From Rhodospirillaceae bacterium (lineage in GTDB: Bacteria; Pseudomonadota; Alphaproteobacteria; Rhodospirillales; Rhodospirillaceae), in NCBI GenBank assembly GCA_028822445.1, contig JAPKDQ010000011.1:1-47484 (forward strand): a stretch of DNA of 47,484 nt. The letters are read 5' to 3'. This document shows positions 17,488 through 26,105 of the stretch, piece after piece. Numbering within the stretch: position 1 is the stretch's first letter; each line of letters opens with the position of its first letter. The translations under genes and the position numbers were made by a program. Below the pieces are notes generated by a model that had not been told where the DNA came from, did no database searches, and saw only the letters and a program-made list of their open reading frames with translations.

Positions 17488-19290
17488 TTAAGCGACCATC
17501 TCAAGCTCATCAATGAGCCCCGTCAGGGTTTCCATGCCCCGCGCCCAAAACGCTGGGTCCGATGCATCTAAACCAAAGGGCGCCAATAGTTCTTTATGGC
17601 GGAGTGTGCCACCAGCCTTAAGCATCTCAAGATACTTGCCTTCGAAGTCAGGCACCGCCCCTTCTGTGTAAACTTTATAGAGTGAGTTCACGAGACAGTC
17701 CCCGAAGGCATAAGCATAGACATAAAAAGGTACGTGGACAAAATGGCTGACGTAAGTCCAATAATATTTGTATTCCTCATCAAACCGAAAAGCTGGTCCG
17801 AGGCTCTCAGATTGAACAGCCATCCATATCTCGCAAATATGCTGGAGCGATAATTCACCCTTTTTTCTTTCATCATGTACCTGCCGCTCAAATTCATGGA
17901 ATGCGACCTGACGTATTACAGTGTTCAGCATATCCTCAACTTTTCCAGCCAAGAGTGCACGGCGCTGCTCAGCTCGCCCCTCTTTTTCTAGCAAGGAACG
18001 AAAGGTAAGCATTTCTCCGAATACGGATGCCGTCTCTGCCAACGTGAGGGGCGTGTCACACAACAGCGTACCCTGACCAGCGGCTAAGACCTGATGCACA
18101 CCATGCCCCAGTTCATGAGCCAGTGTCATGACATCGCGAGGGCTACCGAGATAGTTTAGCAAAATGTAAGGGTGTGCTGAAGGAACGGTGGGATGCGAGA
18201 ACGCGCCGGATGCTTTGCCGGGAAAAGCTGGAGCGTCAATCCAACCCCGTTCAAAAAAAGGCGCCGCTGTTTCTGCCATTTCAGGTGTAAAGCCCGCGTA
18301 GGCATCCAGCACCGTCGCCTTCGCTTCGTCCCATTGTATTACCCGATTTTCCGCAGACGGCAGCGGCGCATTCCGGTCCCAGTATTCCAGCTTACTTTTG
18401 CCAAGCCATCGCGCTTTCAGAGCATAATAGCGATGCGACGTATCAGCGTATGCACCCTTGGCTGCGGCGACTAAAGCATCTACCACTTCATCCTCTACTA
18501 AGTTAGCCATATTGCGAGATGACACAGGGCGCGGATACTTGCGCCATTCATCTTCAATAGACTTATCCTTAGCCATCACGTTTGTGATGTAAGCGAACAG
18601 ACTCCCCTTTTCTCCGAGGGCATTTCCGATAGCCTTAGCAGCAGACCTGCGGCGCTCAGATTTTGTGTCAGATAAACGATTTAAAGCTTCCGTTAGCGTC
18701 AACACTTCTTCGTCAACAGCGCAACGAATACCCGCCTCTGTCTCATCAAACAAACGTGTCCACGCAGCACGACCTGTGACATATTTTTCATGCAGCAGTC
18801 GTTCTAGTGCATCACTCAGTTCATGGTCTTTGTACACTCTCAGGTCTCTCAGCCAAGGCCGGTACCTAGCCGCCACTGGGTCAGATAGCTTAGTCTCCAA
18901 GGCTTCGTCATCAAGCCTGTTAATGGACAATGTAAAGAACAGAGTTCGGCTCGAGAGCGTCGTCATGCGATCGATTGTGTTTTGATAAAACCGTCCGCGA
19001 TCAGAATCGCCGATGTTTTGGCTTTGATAAAGCTGGGCAAACGATCCAATTCGCCCCAGTAAATCACTGATCGATTCGTAGGCGACAATAGCCTGACCGA
19101 AGAGCTCGCCGTCTAACTCTTCAACTTTACCATCATAAGATGAGGCAAAGACACCGATCTGACGCGCGGCCTCTTCAAAGGCTGCCTCTAGATCATCTCC
19201 TTCCGGTCCTGAATAAAGATCAGATAGCTCCCAAACAGGGAGTTCACCAAATTCCTTACTTTGGTTCTGGGGAAGGGTTATCTCGTTCAT
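17488..19290 (-). CDS. pepF: M3-family oligoendopeptidase F
   Basis: This zinc peptidase of about 600 residues has the catalytic HELGH at residues 392-396 in TLAHELGHGVHQVLA. The second zinc-binding Glu lies downstream in the ETASVFGEML segment. Oligoendopeptidases cut short peptides in the cytoplasm. The ATG at 19290 has AAAGGAGA upstream and is better than the in-frame start at 19359. It is the first gene of a minus-strand operon with ABC1 and is divergent from the acyl-CoA synthetase. Confidence 0.93.
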   Translation of the reverse strand: MNEITLPQNQSKEFGELPVWELSDLYSGPEGDDLEAAFEEAARQIGVFASSYDGKVEELDGELFGQAIVAYESISDLLGRIGSFAQLYQSQNIGDSDRGRFYQNTIDRMTTLSSRTLFFTLSINRLDDEALETKLSDPVAARYRPWLRDLRVYKDHELSDALERLLHEKYVTGRAAWTRLFDETEAGIRCAVDEEVLTLTEALNRLSDTKSERRRSAAKAIGNALGEKGSLFAYITNVMAKDKSIEDEWRKYPRPVSSRNMANLVEDEVVDALVAAAKGAYADTSHRYYALKARWLGKSKLEYWDRNAPLPSAENRVIQWDEAKATVLDAYAGFTPEMAETAAPFFERGWIDAPAFPGKASGAFSHPTVPSAHPYILLNYLGSPRDVMTLAHELGHGVHQVLAAGQGTLLCDTPLTLAETASVFGEMLTFRSLLEKEGRAEQRRALLAGKVEDMLNTVIRQVAFHEFERQVHDERKKGELSLQHICEIWMAVQSESLGPAFRFDEEYKYYWTYVSHFVHVPFYVYAYAFGDCLVNSLYKVYTEGAVPDFEGKYLEMLKAGGTLRHKELLAPFGLDASDPAFWARGMETLTGLIDELEMVA

Positions 19291-19449
19291 AGCGTCTCCT
19301 TTGCCGGCCGAAGCGGCACTAATTTCTAAAGATATAGGCGGACTGGAGCGGTTCGCCAACCTTACGCTTTTCTCATACTGGTTTCATCCGCGCTCCCGTC
19401 GTAGACTTAACTTAGTGCAGGGGGTGCAGACTCGATATAGGGGGAAACT

Positions 19450-21249
19450 TTGACCGAGCGGGCGATCGATGCACGGGAAGTGCGCAATCTAGTAACATTG
19501 TTTTTCGACCAAGCCACACGCTTTGCCGATGAACCTTTCGTATGGGCAAAACGAGATGGCGTCTATGTCTCTCTGAGTTGGAGGGAAACCGCTGACGAAG
19601 TAAGAGCTGCAGCGAATGGTCTGATATCCGTACTGGGCGTTAAGACAGGAGACCGTGTCATCATCGTCGGTGAAAATCGGCCTGAATGGCTCATAGCCGA
19701 TATCGCGATCAAAGCCATTGGTGCAATTTCAGTGCCAACCTACACGACTAATACAGCCGTCAACCATCTCCACGTAATTAACGATTCAGGTGCGCAACTC
19801 GCTATCGTTTCTAATCCTGCGCTAGCCGCCCGGCTAATCGCCGCTGCAGTTGAGGCAGACCATAAACTCCGGGTAATCATCTTCGATAACCCTAACTCTG
19901 TCATTCACTCAGATATTGAGACAAAAGCCTGGTCCGATGTTCTTGAAGCTGGCCGGGGTGACGATATACCGGACCACGTCGCTACGGCAAAGCGCGAGGA
20001 CATGTGCAGCATCATTTACACCTCCGGTACGGGCGGTTTACCAAAAGGCGTCATGCTCACCCACGGCGGCATTCTATGTAACTGCGATGGAGCAACGCAG
20101 ATCGTAAAAGAGCTTGAGTTAGGCGAAGAAGTTTTTCTCTCCTTTCTGCCGCTATCCCATGCTTACGAGCACGTCGGTGGCATCTACCTTCCAATCTGCC
20201 TAGGTGCCCAAGTATTTTACGTCGAGCGCGTAGATACGTTGATCAACACCATGGCAGAAGTTCGCCCAACAATTATGACGGCTGTCCCCCGCCTCTATGA
20301 AACGATGCGCAGTCGCATACACCAAAGCGTTCAGACACAAAGTAACTTTCGCATACGGCTGTTCGAAAAAACCGTCGAGCTTGGAACCAAACGATACAAG
20401 AACCCTAAGAGCCTCTCGCTATGGGATAAACTAGTCGACGCGGTTTGCGAACGTTTAGTCCGCAAAAAGATACGCGAACGCTTTGGCGGGAGGCTCAAAG
20501 CCCTTGTTTCAGGCGGCGCGCCACTAAATTATGAAGTTGGCCTATTTTTCACCGCCCTTGGCGTCCGCATTCTTCAAGGGTATGGCCAAACCGAGGCCTC
20601 ACCTGTTATTAGCGCGAATGTACCAAACAACGTAAAACTGCATGCAGTTGGGCCACCCGCGCGCGGAGTTAGCGTCAAAATTGCTCAAGACGGCGAGATA
20701 TTATCTAAGGGCGAAATGGTTATGCTCGGCTATTGGAACGACCCTGACGCAACCATTGCAGCCATCGATGACGATGGGTGGTTGCATACTGGGGATATAG
20801 GGTATTTAGACGAAGACGGTCACATTATCATTACTGACCGTAAGAAAGATTTAATTGTAAATTCAGGTGGCGATAATATTTCTCCACAGCGGGTTGAGGG
20901 TACCCTCTGCCTCGAAGAGGAACTCGAACAAGCAATGGTATTTGGAGACAAACGCCCCTACTTAACAGCTGTGCTCGTTCCCGACGAAGAATGGCTAAAA
21001 AAATGGTCAAGATCCAACGGCAAAGAGAATTCTCTGGAGAAATTGGCCAAGGACATGCAACTGATCTCAGCCATAGGTGAGGCAGTATTACGATCTAACA
21101 AGACCGTTCCGGTGATCGAAAAAGTCCGAAAATTTGTTATCTCCCATCACTCATTCACTGTCGAAAATGGGCAGATGACCCCTACACTAAAAGTCAGGCG
21201 TCACGCAATACTAAGAGAATTTAGAGTGGGTCTTGAAGCTTTGTATTAG
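19450..21249 (+). CDS. Long-chain acyl-CoA synthetase (AMP-forming)
   Basis: This 599-residue member of the adenylate-forming superfamily activates fatty acids to acyl-CoA through acyl-AMP. The P-loop-like motif is IIYTSGTGGLPKGVMLTH, with Gly where Thr is common. GYGQTEASP, GWLHTGDIGYLDEDGHI and DRKKDLIVNSGGDNISP follow, and the C-terminus TPTLKVRRHAI carries the terminal lysine motif. Translation starts at TTG, with GGGGGAAA upstream. FadD15-like long-chain specificity is inferred from length and motifs. Confidence 0.92.
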   Translation: MTERAIDAREVRNLVTLFFDQATRFADEPFVWAKRDGVYVSLSWRETADEVRAAANGLISVLGVKTGDRVIIVGENRPEWLIADIAIKAIGAISVPTYTTNTAVNHLHVINDSGAQLAIVSNPALAARLIAAAVEADHKLRVIIFDNPNSVIHSDIETKAWSDVLEAGRGDDIPDHVATAKREDMCSIIYTSGTGGLPKGVMLTHGGILCNCDGATQIVKELELGEEVFLSFLPLSHAYEHVGGIYLPICLGAQVFYVERVDTLINTMAEVRPTIMTAVPRLYETMRSRIHQSVQTQSNFRIRLFEKTVELGTKRYKNPKSLSLWDKLVDAVCERLVRKKIRERFGGRLKALVSGGAPLNYEVGLFFTALGVRILQGYGQTEASPVISANVPNNVKLHAVGPPARGVSVKIAQDGEILSKGEMVMLGYWNDPDATIAAIDDDGWLHTGDIGYLDEDGHIIITDRKKDLIVNSGGDNISPQRVEGTLCLEEELEQAMVFGDKRPYLTAVLVPDEEWLKKWSRSNGKENSLEKLAKDMQLISAIGEAVLRSNKTVPVIEKVRKFVISHHSFTVENGQMTPTLKVRRHAILREFRVGLEALY

Positions 21250-21474
21250 GTTTCGTTTCTCAGCGTTGTGAAGGGTTCAGAGTTATCTCTAAGCTCTCTT
21301 AGCAATCTCAGCCCTACTTGCACTACCTCTTCACTGACTGACCTACGCCAATGTGGTAAGATACTAAATAATACTAATATGGTAATCACGACTTCACATC
21401 GGGCTTAAGCCTTTAGCCGGTGTTTCCCAGCATGCCGCAGCAATCTCGAGTTTATTATCTCGCTATTAAGTTGG

Positions 21475-21720
21475 TTAAGCTTCGCCGAGAGCCCTGAGGT
21501 AAGTGTCCAAAAGAGCCTCTTGTTCCTGGCGTTCACCCTGGTCTAACTTCCTAAGTGCCACGACTTTGCGCATGATCTTGGTGTCGAAGCCAGACGACTT
21601 AGCTTCAGAATAAACCTCGCGCGTATCAGCTATCAGATTCTTCTTCTCTTCCTCAAGGCGTTCGATGCGTTCAATAAATGACTTAAGCCGGTCTGCCGCC
21701 AATCCGCCGGTATCTGACAT
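21475..21720 (-). CDS. gapR: GapR nucleoid-associated protein (DUF2312)
   Basis: This 81-residue helical protein matches the DUF2312/GapR family: [58 protein letters not shown]. In Caulobacter GapR clamps overtwisted, AT-rich DNA ahead of replication and transcription; that role is from the family. The ATG has TAGGAG upstream. It stands alone. Confidence 0.92.
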   Translation of the reverse strand: MSDTGGLAADRLKSFIERIERLEEEKKNLIADTREVYSEAKSSGFDTKIMRKVVALRKLDQGERQEQEALLDTYLRALGEA

Positions 21721-22580
21721 AATTTTCTCCTACAATTGTAGTGGACGCGTATCGCCCAGGGCCGCTGGATATAGCAGGTCAGGTGGTCGAAAAGAAAGAG
21801 GAACAATTTTGTATTTTTACAGGCTATTTATATTACCCAAGCGCAAAAATGAGTGGTTTCATATATTAAATTAGCGCCTGTAGTTTGGGCGTGTACATAT
21901 AGGTATTAGCCATCGCGACCTGTCTAAACGCGCTGAATACATCGTCGAGGTTAACCGCATCGCACATTAACTTGGCGGTCAGGGTGGGGGTTTCGTTTAC
22001 CCACCAATAACCCTATTAGCAAAAAAATTTACAAAAAGCAGGGTGTGCCTGCCGCGGGGGTGGCTCAAATATTCAAATATATCGTGCTCATATCGACACC
22101 CTCAGGGTTGTGGTTCGCCAGAAAACCGAAGCTGAAGGAAGAGCAATAAGCCACCAATTCCTCACATAGCCCAAACAGCCAATTACAAAATATAGCCGCT
22201 GAATGACCGAGCCTATCAAACCTTAACTCCGAACCGAGCCACCAAAATAAATTTTCCTTTTAATAACAATATCTTATGCGAACGTGCTTTGCGGTCGTGA
22301 GGAAAACGTGAGCCAGCCTGGCGAAAATTCAGCCGCCCTTAAAGGAAAGGTACTTTCAGGCACAGGCGAGCTAAAGTAGAACATCGCTTAGAAACGATTT
22401 TAGAAGTCTGGAATGAGTCAATTTATTATGGCGTTGACTGATCCTAACTGGCCTCAAAGATCGTAAGAATTAAAAGATAGATAAAATTCTTTCAATCAGG
22501 CACTGCAGTACTATGTGTAACTGTATCGCCAGCCCACTTTTAGATAGTGGGTATGAAAGACATAACCAGGAGGCAAATTG
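21721..22580. other. Long AT-rich intergenic region upstream of the methyltransferase cluster
   Basis: About 860 bases between gapR and the 116-residue gene. No supported gene. Two minus-strand stop-free stretches (21866-22012, and about 60 codons ending near 22070) lie in different frames and have no start or ribosome site; they may be decayed coding sequence. A hairpin sits just before the next gene. Confidence 0.5.
22533..22551 (+). promoter_or_regulatory. Hairpin in the leader of the 22581 gene
   Basis: cccact (22533-22538) pairs with agtggg (22546-22551) around a 7-base loop, ending 14 bases before the GGAGG ribosome-binding site. It has no T tract, so a leader structure is more likely than a terminator. 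Function unknown. Confidence 0.35.
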
Positions 22581-22931
22581 ATGGCCACGAGCAAACTTAA
22601 GACCGACCGCCCAACCTACGCGTCTGACTTCATCGCCTCGGATGTAGAACGCGCAGTATTCCTAGGAAATCCAGTCCTCGATAACATGATGACCAGCCTA
22701 ATCGCCCTTGGCGCCGAAGTTTGGTCAAACCGCCGGCGGATGAAAGTGGTCGAAGCCCTTCTGGCCGAAAAAGGCGTAACAGCTGAAATGATCGAAACTT
22801 ACATGCCAACGACAGAGCAAGATGCCGAATGGCAGAAGGACCGCGATCGCTTCATCGACCTGACTTATTCACCATTGCTGCGCGAAGGCGACCTTCCCGT
22901 CTCAGCAGCCTTCACACGTGAAAACAAGTAA
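22581..22931 (+). CDS. Hypothetical protein, first gene of the exported-methyltransferase cluster
   Basis: This 116-residue, probably helical protein starts at an ATG with a near-perfect CCAGGAGG seven bases upstream. It has no signal peptide and no cysteines. Features are a central AEVWSNRRRMKVVEALLAEKG helix and an acidic C-terminal half. I recognise no family. The Tat methyltransferase gene starts 31 bases after its stop, so they are probably co-transcribed. It could be a cytoplasmic partner, chaperone or regulator of the exported enzyme; this is inference from position only. Confidence 0.72.
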   Translation: MATSKLKTDRPTYASDFIASDVERAVFLGNPVLDNMMTSLIALGAEVWSNRRRMKVVEALLAEKGVTAEMIETYMPTTEQDAEWQKDRDRFIDLTYSPLLREGDLPVSAAFTRENK

Positions 22932-22962
22932 GAAAAACGACTAGTATTCAGGAGAAATAGAT

Positions 22963-24171
22963 ATGTTAGACCGTCGTTCCCTCTTTGCTGCTACGGCAGC
23001 GGTTGGTTCCTTCGTCGGCGCCGCATTTAGCAGCCGCAAAGCCAACGCCGCTGCATCAGCACATACATACGTTAACGGCACCCCAGCGGGTGACGTAGAG
23101 CTACGTGGTTCAAAGGGCCGTATTGAGCGCCTTCCCACTCTTGATCTTGAAAGCAAGCATGACTTTGTGACTGGCTTCCGGACGTTTCACAAAAAATTTA
23201 ATCGCCCAGCTAGCAAAAGAATAGAAAAGCTTCTTGAAGAAAAGGGCCTTGATCCAAAGGGGAAATACTCCATGGAACAAGTAAATGAACTGGTAGAGAA
23301 AGATCCACTTGTTCAGATGAGTGCTCGCACCTGGATCAGCAACCAGCAAATTACCTGGAAAATTCTACAGGACCATTTCCATGAGAATGCAGATGATTAC
23401 ATTGCAGAAATGGAAGCAGCAGATAATGTTGGTCCGGGCACATTAGAACTCAACCCGGATATGGAAATTCCAAAATATACAAAACACGAAATCCATATTC
23501 AGCCAGGTGGCTATGTCGGCGACGAATTTGCAGGTCATATCTATCACTACGGTACCAATAGCTTTTACGTCGGCGCGATCGGCGATAACGAGCAGGACCA
23601 AATTCACATAGGCGTAGCTAACCGCTTGCCACTTCCAGAAGACGGCAAAGTCAAACGCGTTCTCGTCATGGGTTGTGGAACAGGCCAACTTACCACCGCG
23701 ATGGCTGAGCGCTTCCCTGACGCAGAAGTTTGGGGCATTGACGTTGGTGCTCCAATGGTTCGCTACGCACACCTACGCGCCAACGACCTCGGCGTTAAGG
23801 TCAACTTCGCCCAGCGAATTGTGGAAGATACAAAGTTTGACGACGGCTACTTCGATATAGTGACATCTTACATCATCAACCACGAACTGACGCAAGACGC
23901 CAGCCGTGCGATGATCGCGGAAGCTCATCGTGTCCTTCGTCCAGGTGGGTATTTCTACCCCGTCGATTTCCGCTCTGGTGGCGATACAGGACGTGCCTAT
24001 GGCCAATACCGCCGCTGGTGGGATCATCGCTGGAACACTGAAGTCTGGAGCCGTGAGTACCATTCATTAGATTTCGACGGTGAAATAGAGAAAGCTGGTT
24101 TCACCATGAATAAAGAAACGAAGGCAGCTCTGCCTGGGTTTGGTGCCCGGCACGCCGTGAAGAAGGCTTAA
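22963..24171 (+). CDS. Tat-exported SAM-dependent methyltransferase, copy 1
   Basis: This 402-residue protein starts at an ATG with AGGAGA upstream. Residues 1-29 form a textbook Tat signal: DRRSLF at 3-8, a weakly hydrophobic stretch, Sec-avoiding Arg25-Lys26 and the cleavage motif ANA. A helical domain follows, with the family motif IHIQPGGYVGDEFAGHIYHY at about residues 178-197. The SAM domain shows VLVMGCGTGQL, acidic Asp in WGIDVGAPMVRYAHLRA, and LRPGGYFYPVDFR. The same fold occurs without a signal at 5173 and with an identical signal at 24423. An intact SAM site in an exported protein is unusual. A strong terminator follows. Confidence 0.85.
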   Translation: MLDRRSLFAATAAVGSFVGAAFSSRKANAAASAHTYVNGTPAGDVELRGSKGRIERLPTLDLESKHDFVTGFRTFHKKFNRPASKRIEKLLEEKGLDPKGKYSMEQVNELVEKDPLVQMSARTWISNQQITWKILQDHFHENADDYIAEMEAADNVGPGTLELNPDMEIPKYTKHEIHIQPGGYVGDEFAGHIYHYGTNSFYVGAIGDNEQDQIHIGVANRLPLPEDGKVKRVLVMGCGTGQLTTAMAERFPDAEVWGIDVGAPMVRYAHLRANDLGVKVNFAQRIVEDTKFDDGYFDIVTSYIINHELTQDASRAMIAEAHRVLRPGGYFYPVDFRSGGDTGRAYGQYRRWWDHRWNTEVWSREYHSLDFDGEIEKAGFTMNKETKAALPGFGARHAVKKA

Positions 24172-24201
24172 ATACAAATAATCTCTTATGGTTTTCGGTT
24201 T

Positions 24202-24235
24202 AACCCCGTCTCAGGAGACTGAGGCGGGGTTTTTC
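24202..24235 (+). terminator. Rho-independent terminator after methyltransferase copy 1
   Basis: aaccccg (24202-24208) pairs with cggggtt (24225-24231), with an inner ctca/tgag pairing, followed by a T run. It isolates copy 1 from copy 2, so copy 2 needs its own promoter in 24236-24400. Confidence 0.88.
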
Positions 24236-24422
24236 TATGGTTTCTGCCCAGCTAAATTCTACAAATCGGTCAAAACTGCAGTAAAACCATGAAAAAACTA
24301 AAAACCTGCCAAATTAATGCACGTTTTCAGACTATACTAAGTTAGATTCCCAGACTTACAATGTCAGAGTTCCATCAAGGGCTATTCACAGGTAGACGAT
24401 AGAGAATACAGGAGTTTTAGAG

Positions 24423-25634
24423 ATGCTAGATCGCCGTTCACTATTTGCAGCGACTGCCGCAGTAGGATCTTTTGTCGGTGCAGCACTTGGTGGCCGCAAG
24501 GCCGAGGCTGCTACCACCTACACGACAAAAAACCTATCTCCTAAAGGGGATGTCAACAAACGCGGCACTAGGGGTCGGTTTGAACGCGTCCCGGAATTGG
24601 ACCTTGAGAGTAAATGGGATTTCGTCACTGGATTTAGGCATTTTCAGCAACGATTTAATCCCGTGGCCCGTGCACGCGTCAATAAAATCATGGAAGCTAA
24701 CGGGCTCGACCCCAAAGCCAAGCTCTCCTATGAACACGCTCTAAAGCTCGTTGAGGATGACCTTCTTATTCAGACCAGCGGTCGGACCTGGGTCAGCAAT
24801 CAACAAATCACGTGGAAGATCTTTCAAGACTACTACCACGAGCATGCTGACGAGTACCTGGACGAAATGGAAGCCGCTGACAATGCCGGCCCGGGCACCT
24901 TGGAACTCAACCCTGGTATGGAAATTCCAACTTACATTCGCCATGAGATTCATATTCAGCCGGGCGGCTATGTAGGCGATGCCTTCGCAGGCCACATCTA
25001 TCATCATGGGACCAACAGTTTCTCTGCTGCCATTTCTTTCCTGGGTGATAATGAGCAGGATCAAATCCCCATAAGAACAGTGAACCGTCTTCCTCTGCCT
25101 GAGGACGGAAAGGTCATACGTATTCTCGACATGGGCTGCGGTATTGGCCGGATGACGGTCGCTCTTAAAGAGCGCTTTCCGGATGCCGAGGTCTGGGGAA
25201 TTGATGCTGGAGGGCCCATCGTCCGCTATGCCCACATGCGCGCAAATGACCTAGGTATCGATGTTAATTTCGCTCAACGGTTGGCGGAAGATACAAAATT
25301 TGAAGACGGCTATTTTGACATGGTGCTCTCATCCATTATCAATCATGAAATCCCCTCAGAGGATAATAAAAAAGTCATTGCTGAGGCCTATCGTTTGACC
25401 CGCAAGGGCGGCTACTACTATCCAATCGATTTCCGAACAGGAAGCGATAAGGACGTTGTCCTTAATCAGTACCGCCGGTGGTGGGACCACCGCTGGAATT
25501 GCGAGCCATGGTCTCCCGAATTTGTTGCCTTTGACTTCGAAGGTGAAATCGAAAAAGCTGGGTTTGTTATTAATCGTGAAACAAAGCCTGCGCAGCCAGG
25601 CTTTGGAGCTAGACACTCAGTGAAGACGACTTAA
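24423..25634 (+). CDS. Tat-exported SAM-dependent methyltransferase, copy 2
   Basis: This 403-residue paralogue of the preceding gene has AGGAG upstream of the ATG. The first 21 residues of the Tat signal are identical to copy 1, and Arg25-Lys26 and the cleavage region (AEA) are kept. The mature domain repeats the pattern: IHIQPGGYVGDAFAGHIYHH, SAM loop ILDMGCGIGRM, Asp in GIDAGGPIVRYAHMRA, then the GGYYYPIDFRTGS region. It has a three-residue insertion near FSAAISFLGDNEQ. Both copies share RRWWDHRWN and end GFGARH followed by basic residues. A divergent duplication is clear. Methyl acceptor unknown. Confidence 0.85.
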   Translation: MLDRRSLFAATAAVGSFVGAALGGRKAEAATTYTTKNLSPKGDVNKRGTRGRFERVPELDLESKWDFVTGFRHFQQRFNPVARARVNKIMEANGLDPKAKLSYEHALKLVEDDLLIQTSGRTWVSNQQITWKIFQDYYHEHADEYLDEMEAADNAGPGTLELNPGMEIPTYIRHEIHIQPGGYVGDAFAGHIYHHGTNSFSAAISFLGDNEQDQIPIRTVNRLPLPEDGKVIRILDMGCGIGRMTVALKERFPDAEVWGIDAGGPIVRYAHMRANDLGIDVNFAQRLAEDTKFEDGYFDMVLSSIINHEIPSEDNKKVIAEAYRLTRKGGYYYPIDFRTGSDKDVVLNQYRRWWDHRWNCEPWSPEFVAFDFEGEIEKAGFVINRETKPAQPGFGARHSVKTT

Positions 25635-25665
25635 CTAGAGCTTGAGCAGTAAGTTATACATTTCC

Positions 25666-25706
25666 AAAGCCCCGTCTTCGGTTGATGCCAGAGACGGGGC
25701 TTTTTT
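25666..25706 (+). terminator. Rho-independent terminator after methyltransferase copy 2
   Basis: aaagccccgtct (25666-25677) pairs exactly with agacggggcttt (25692-25703) across a 14-base loop and runs into a T tract. A 12-bp perfect stem makes this one of the strongest terminators in the window. Confidence 0.92.
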
Positions 25707-25757
25707 ATTGGATGTGCTCGCTTGTAGAGGCAAACAATTTAAAGAAAAAAGGGAGAC

Positions 25758-26075
25758 TTACTCGACTACGCTAATCTTCGCATGCATTGGTTTGCTGTCT
25801 TCAAATTTCTGTTTCTGAGCACCCGACACATCAGCCTGATGCCTATCCTTCCAATCGCTATAAGGCATCCCATAGACTACCTCCCGGGCCTCATCATAGT
25901 CCAAATGAGCTCCATAGTGCTCTGCCGCGGTTTTTAGCCACTTTGCCAAGCAGTTCCGACAGAAACCCGAAAGCCCCATTAGATCAATATTCTGGACATC
26001 GGTGCGGCTTTGCAAGTGCTGCACCAGCCCACGAAATGCCGCAGCTTCAATTCTTGTTCGAGTTTCTTCGTCCAT
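25758..26075 (-). CDS. DUF1244 family protein
   Basis: This 105-residue protein fits DUF1244, a small conserved proteobacterial family, with AFRGLVQHLQSRTDVQNIDL and the cysteine motif GFCRNCLAKW, followed by EVVYGMPYSDWK. The Cys-x-x-Cys could bind metal, but function is unknown. GAGGAAG lies upstream of the ATG. Its start is 30 bases after the stop of the amidohydrolase gene, so they may be co-transcribed. Confidence 0.88.
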   Translation of the reverse strand: MDEETRTRIEAAAFRGLVQHLQSRTDVQNIDLMGLSGFCRNCLAKWLKTAAEHYGAHLDYDEAREVVYGMPYSDWKDRHQADVSGAQKQKFEDSKPMHAKISVVE

Positions 26076-26105
26076 GTCTTCCTCGTTTCTTAGTGTTTTT
26101 AAAAG

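Noticed and set aside
21866-22012. A 48-codon minus-strand stop-free stretch downstream of another in a different frame
   Set aside because: No start codon or ribosome site; open stretches of this length are expected by chance in 860 bases, so no gene is claimed.
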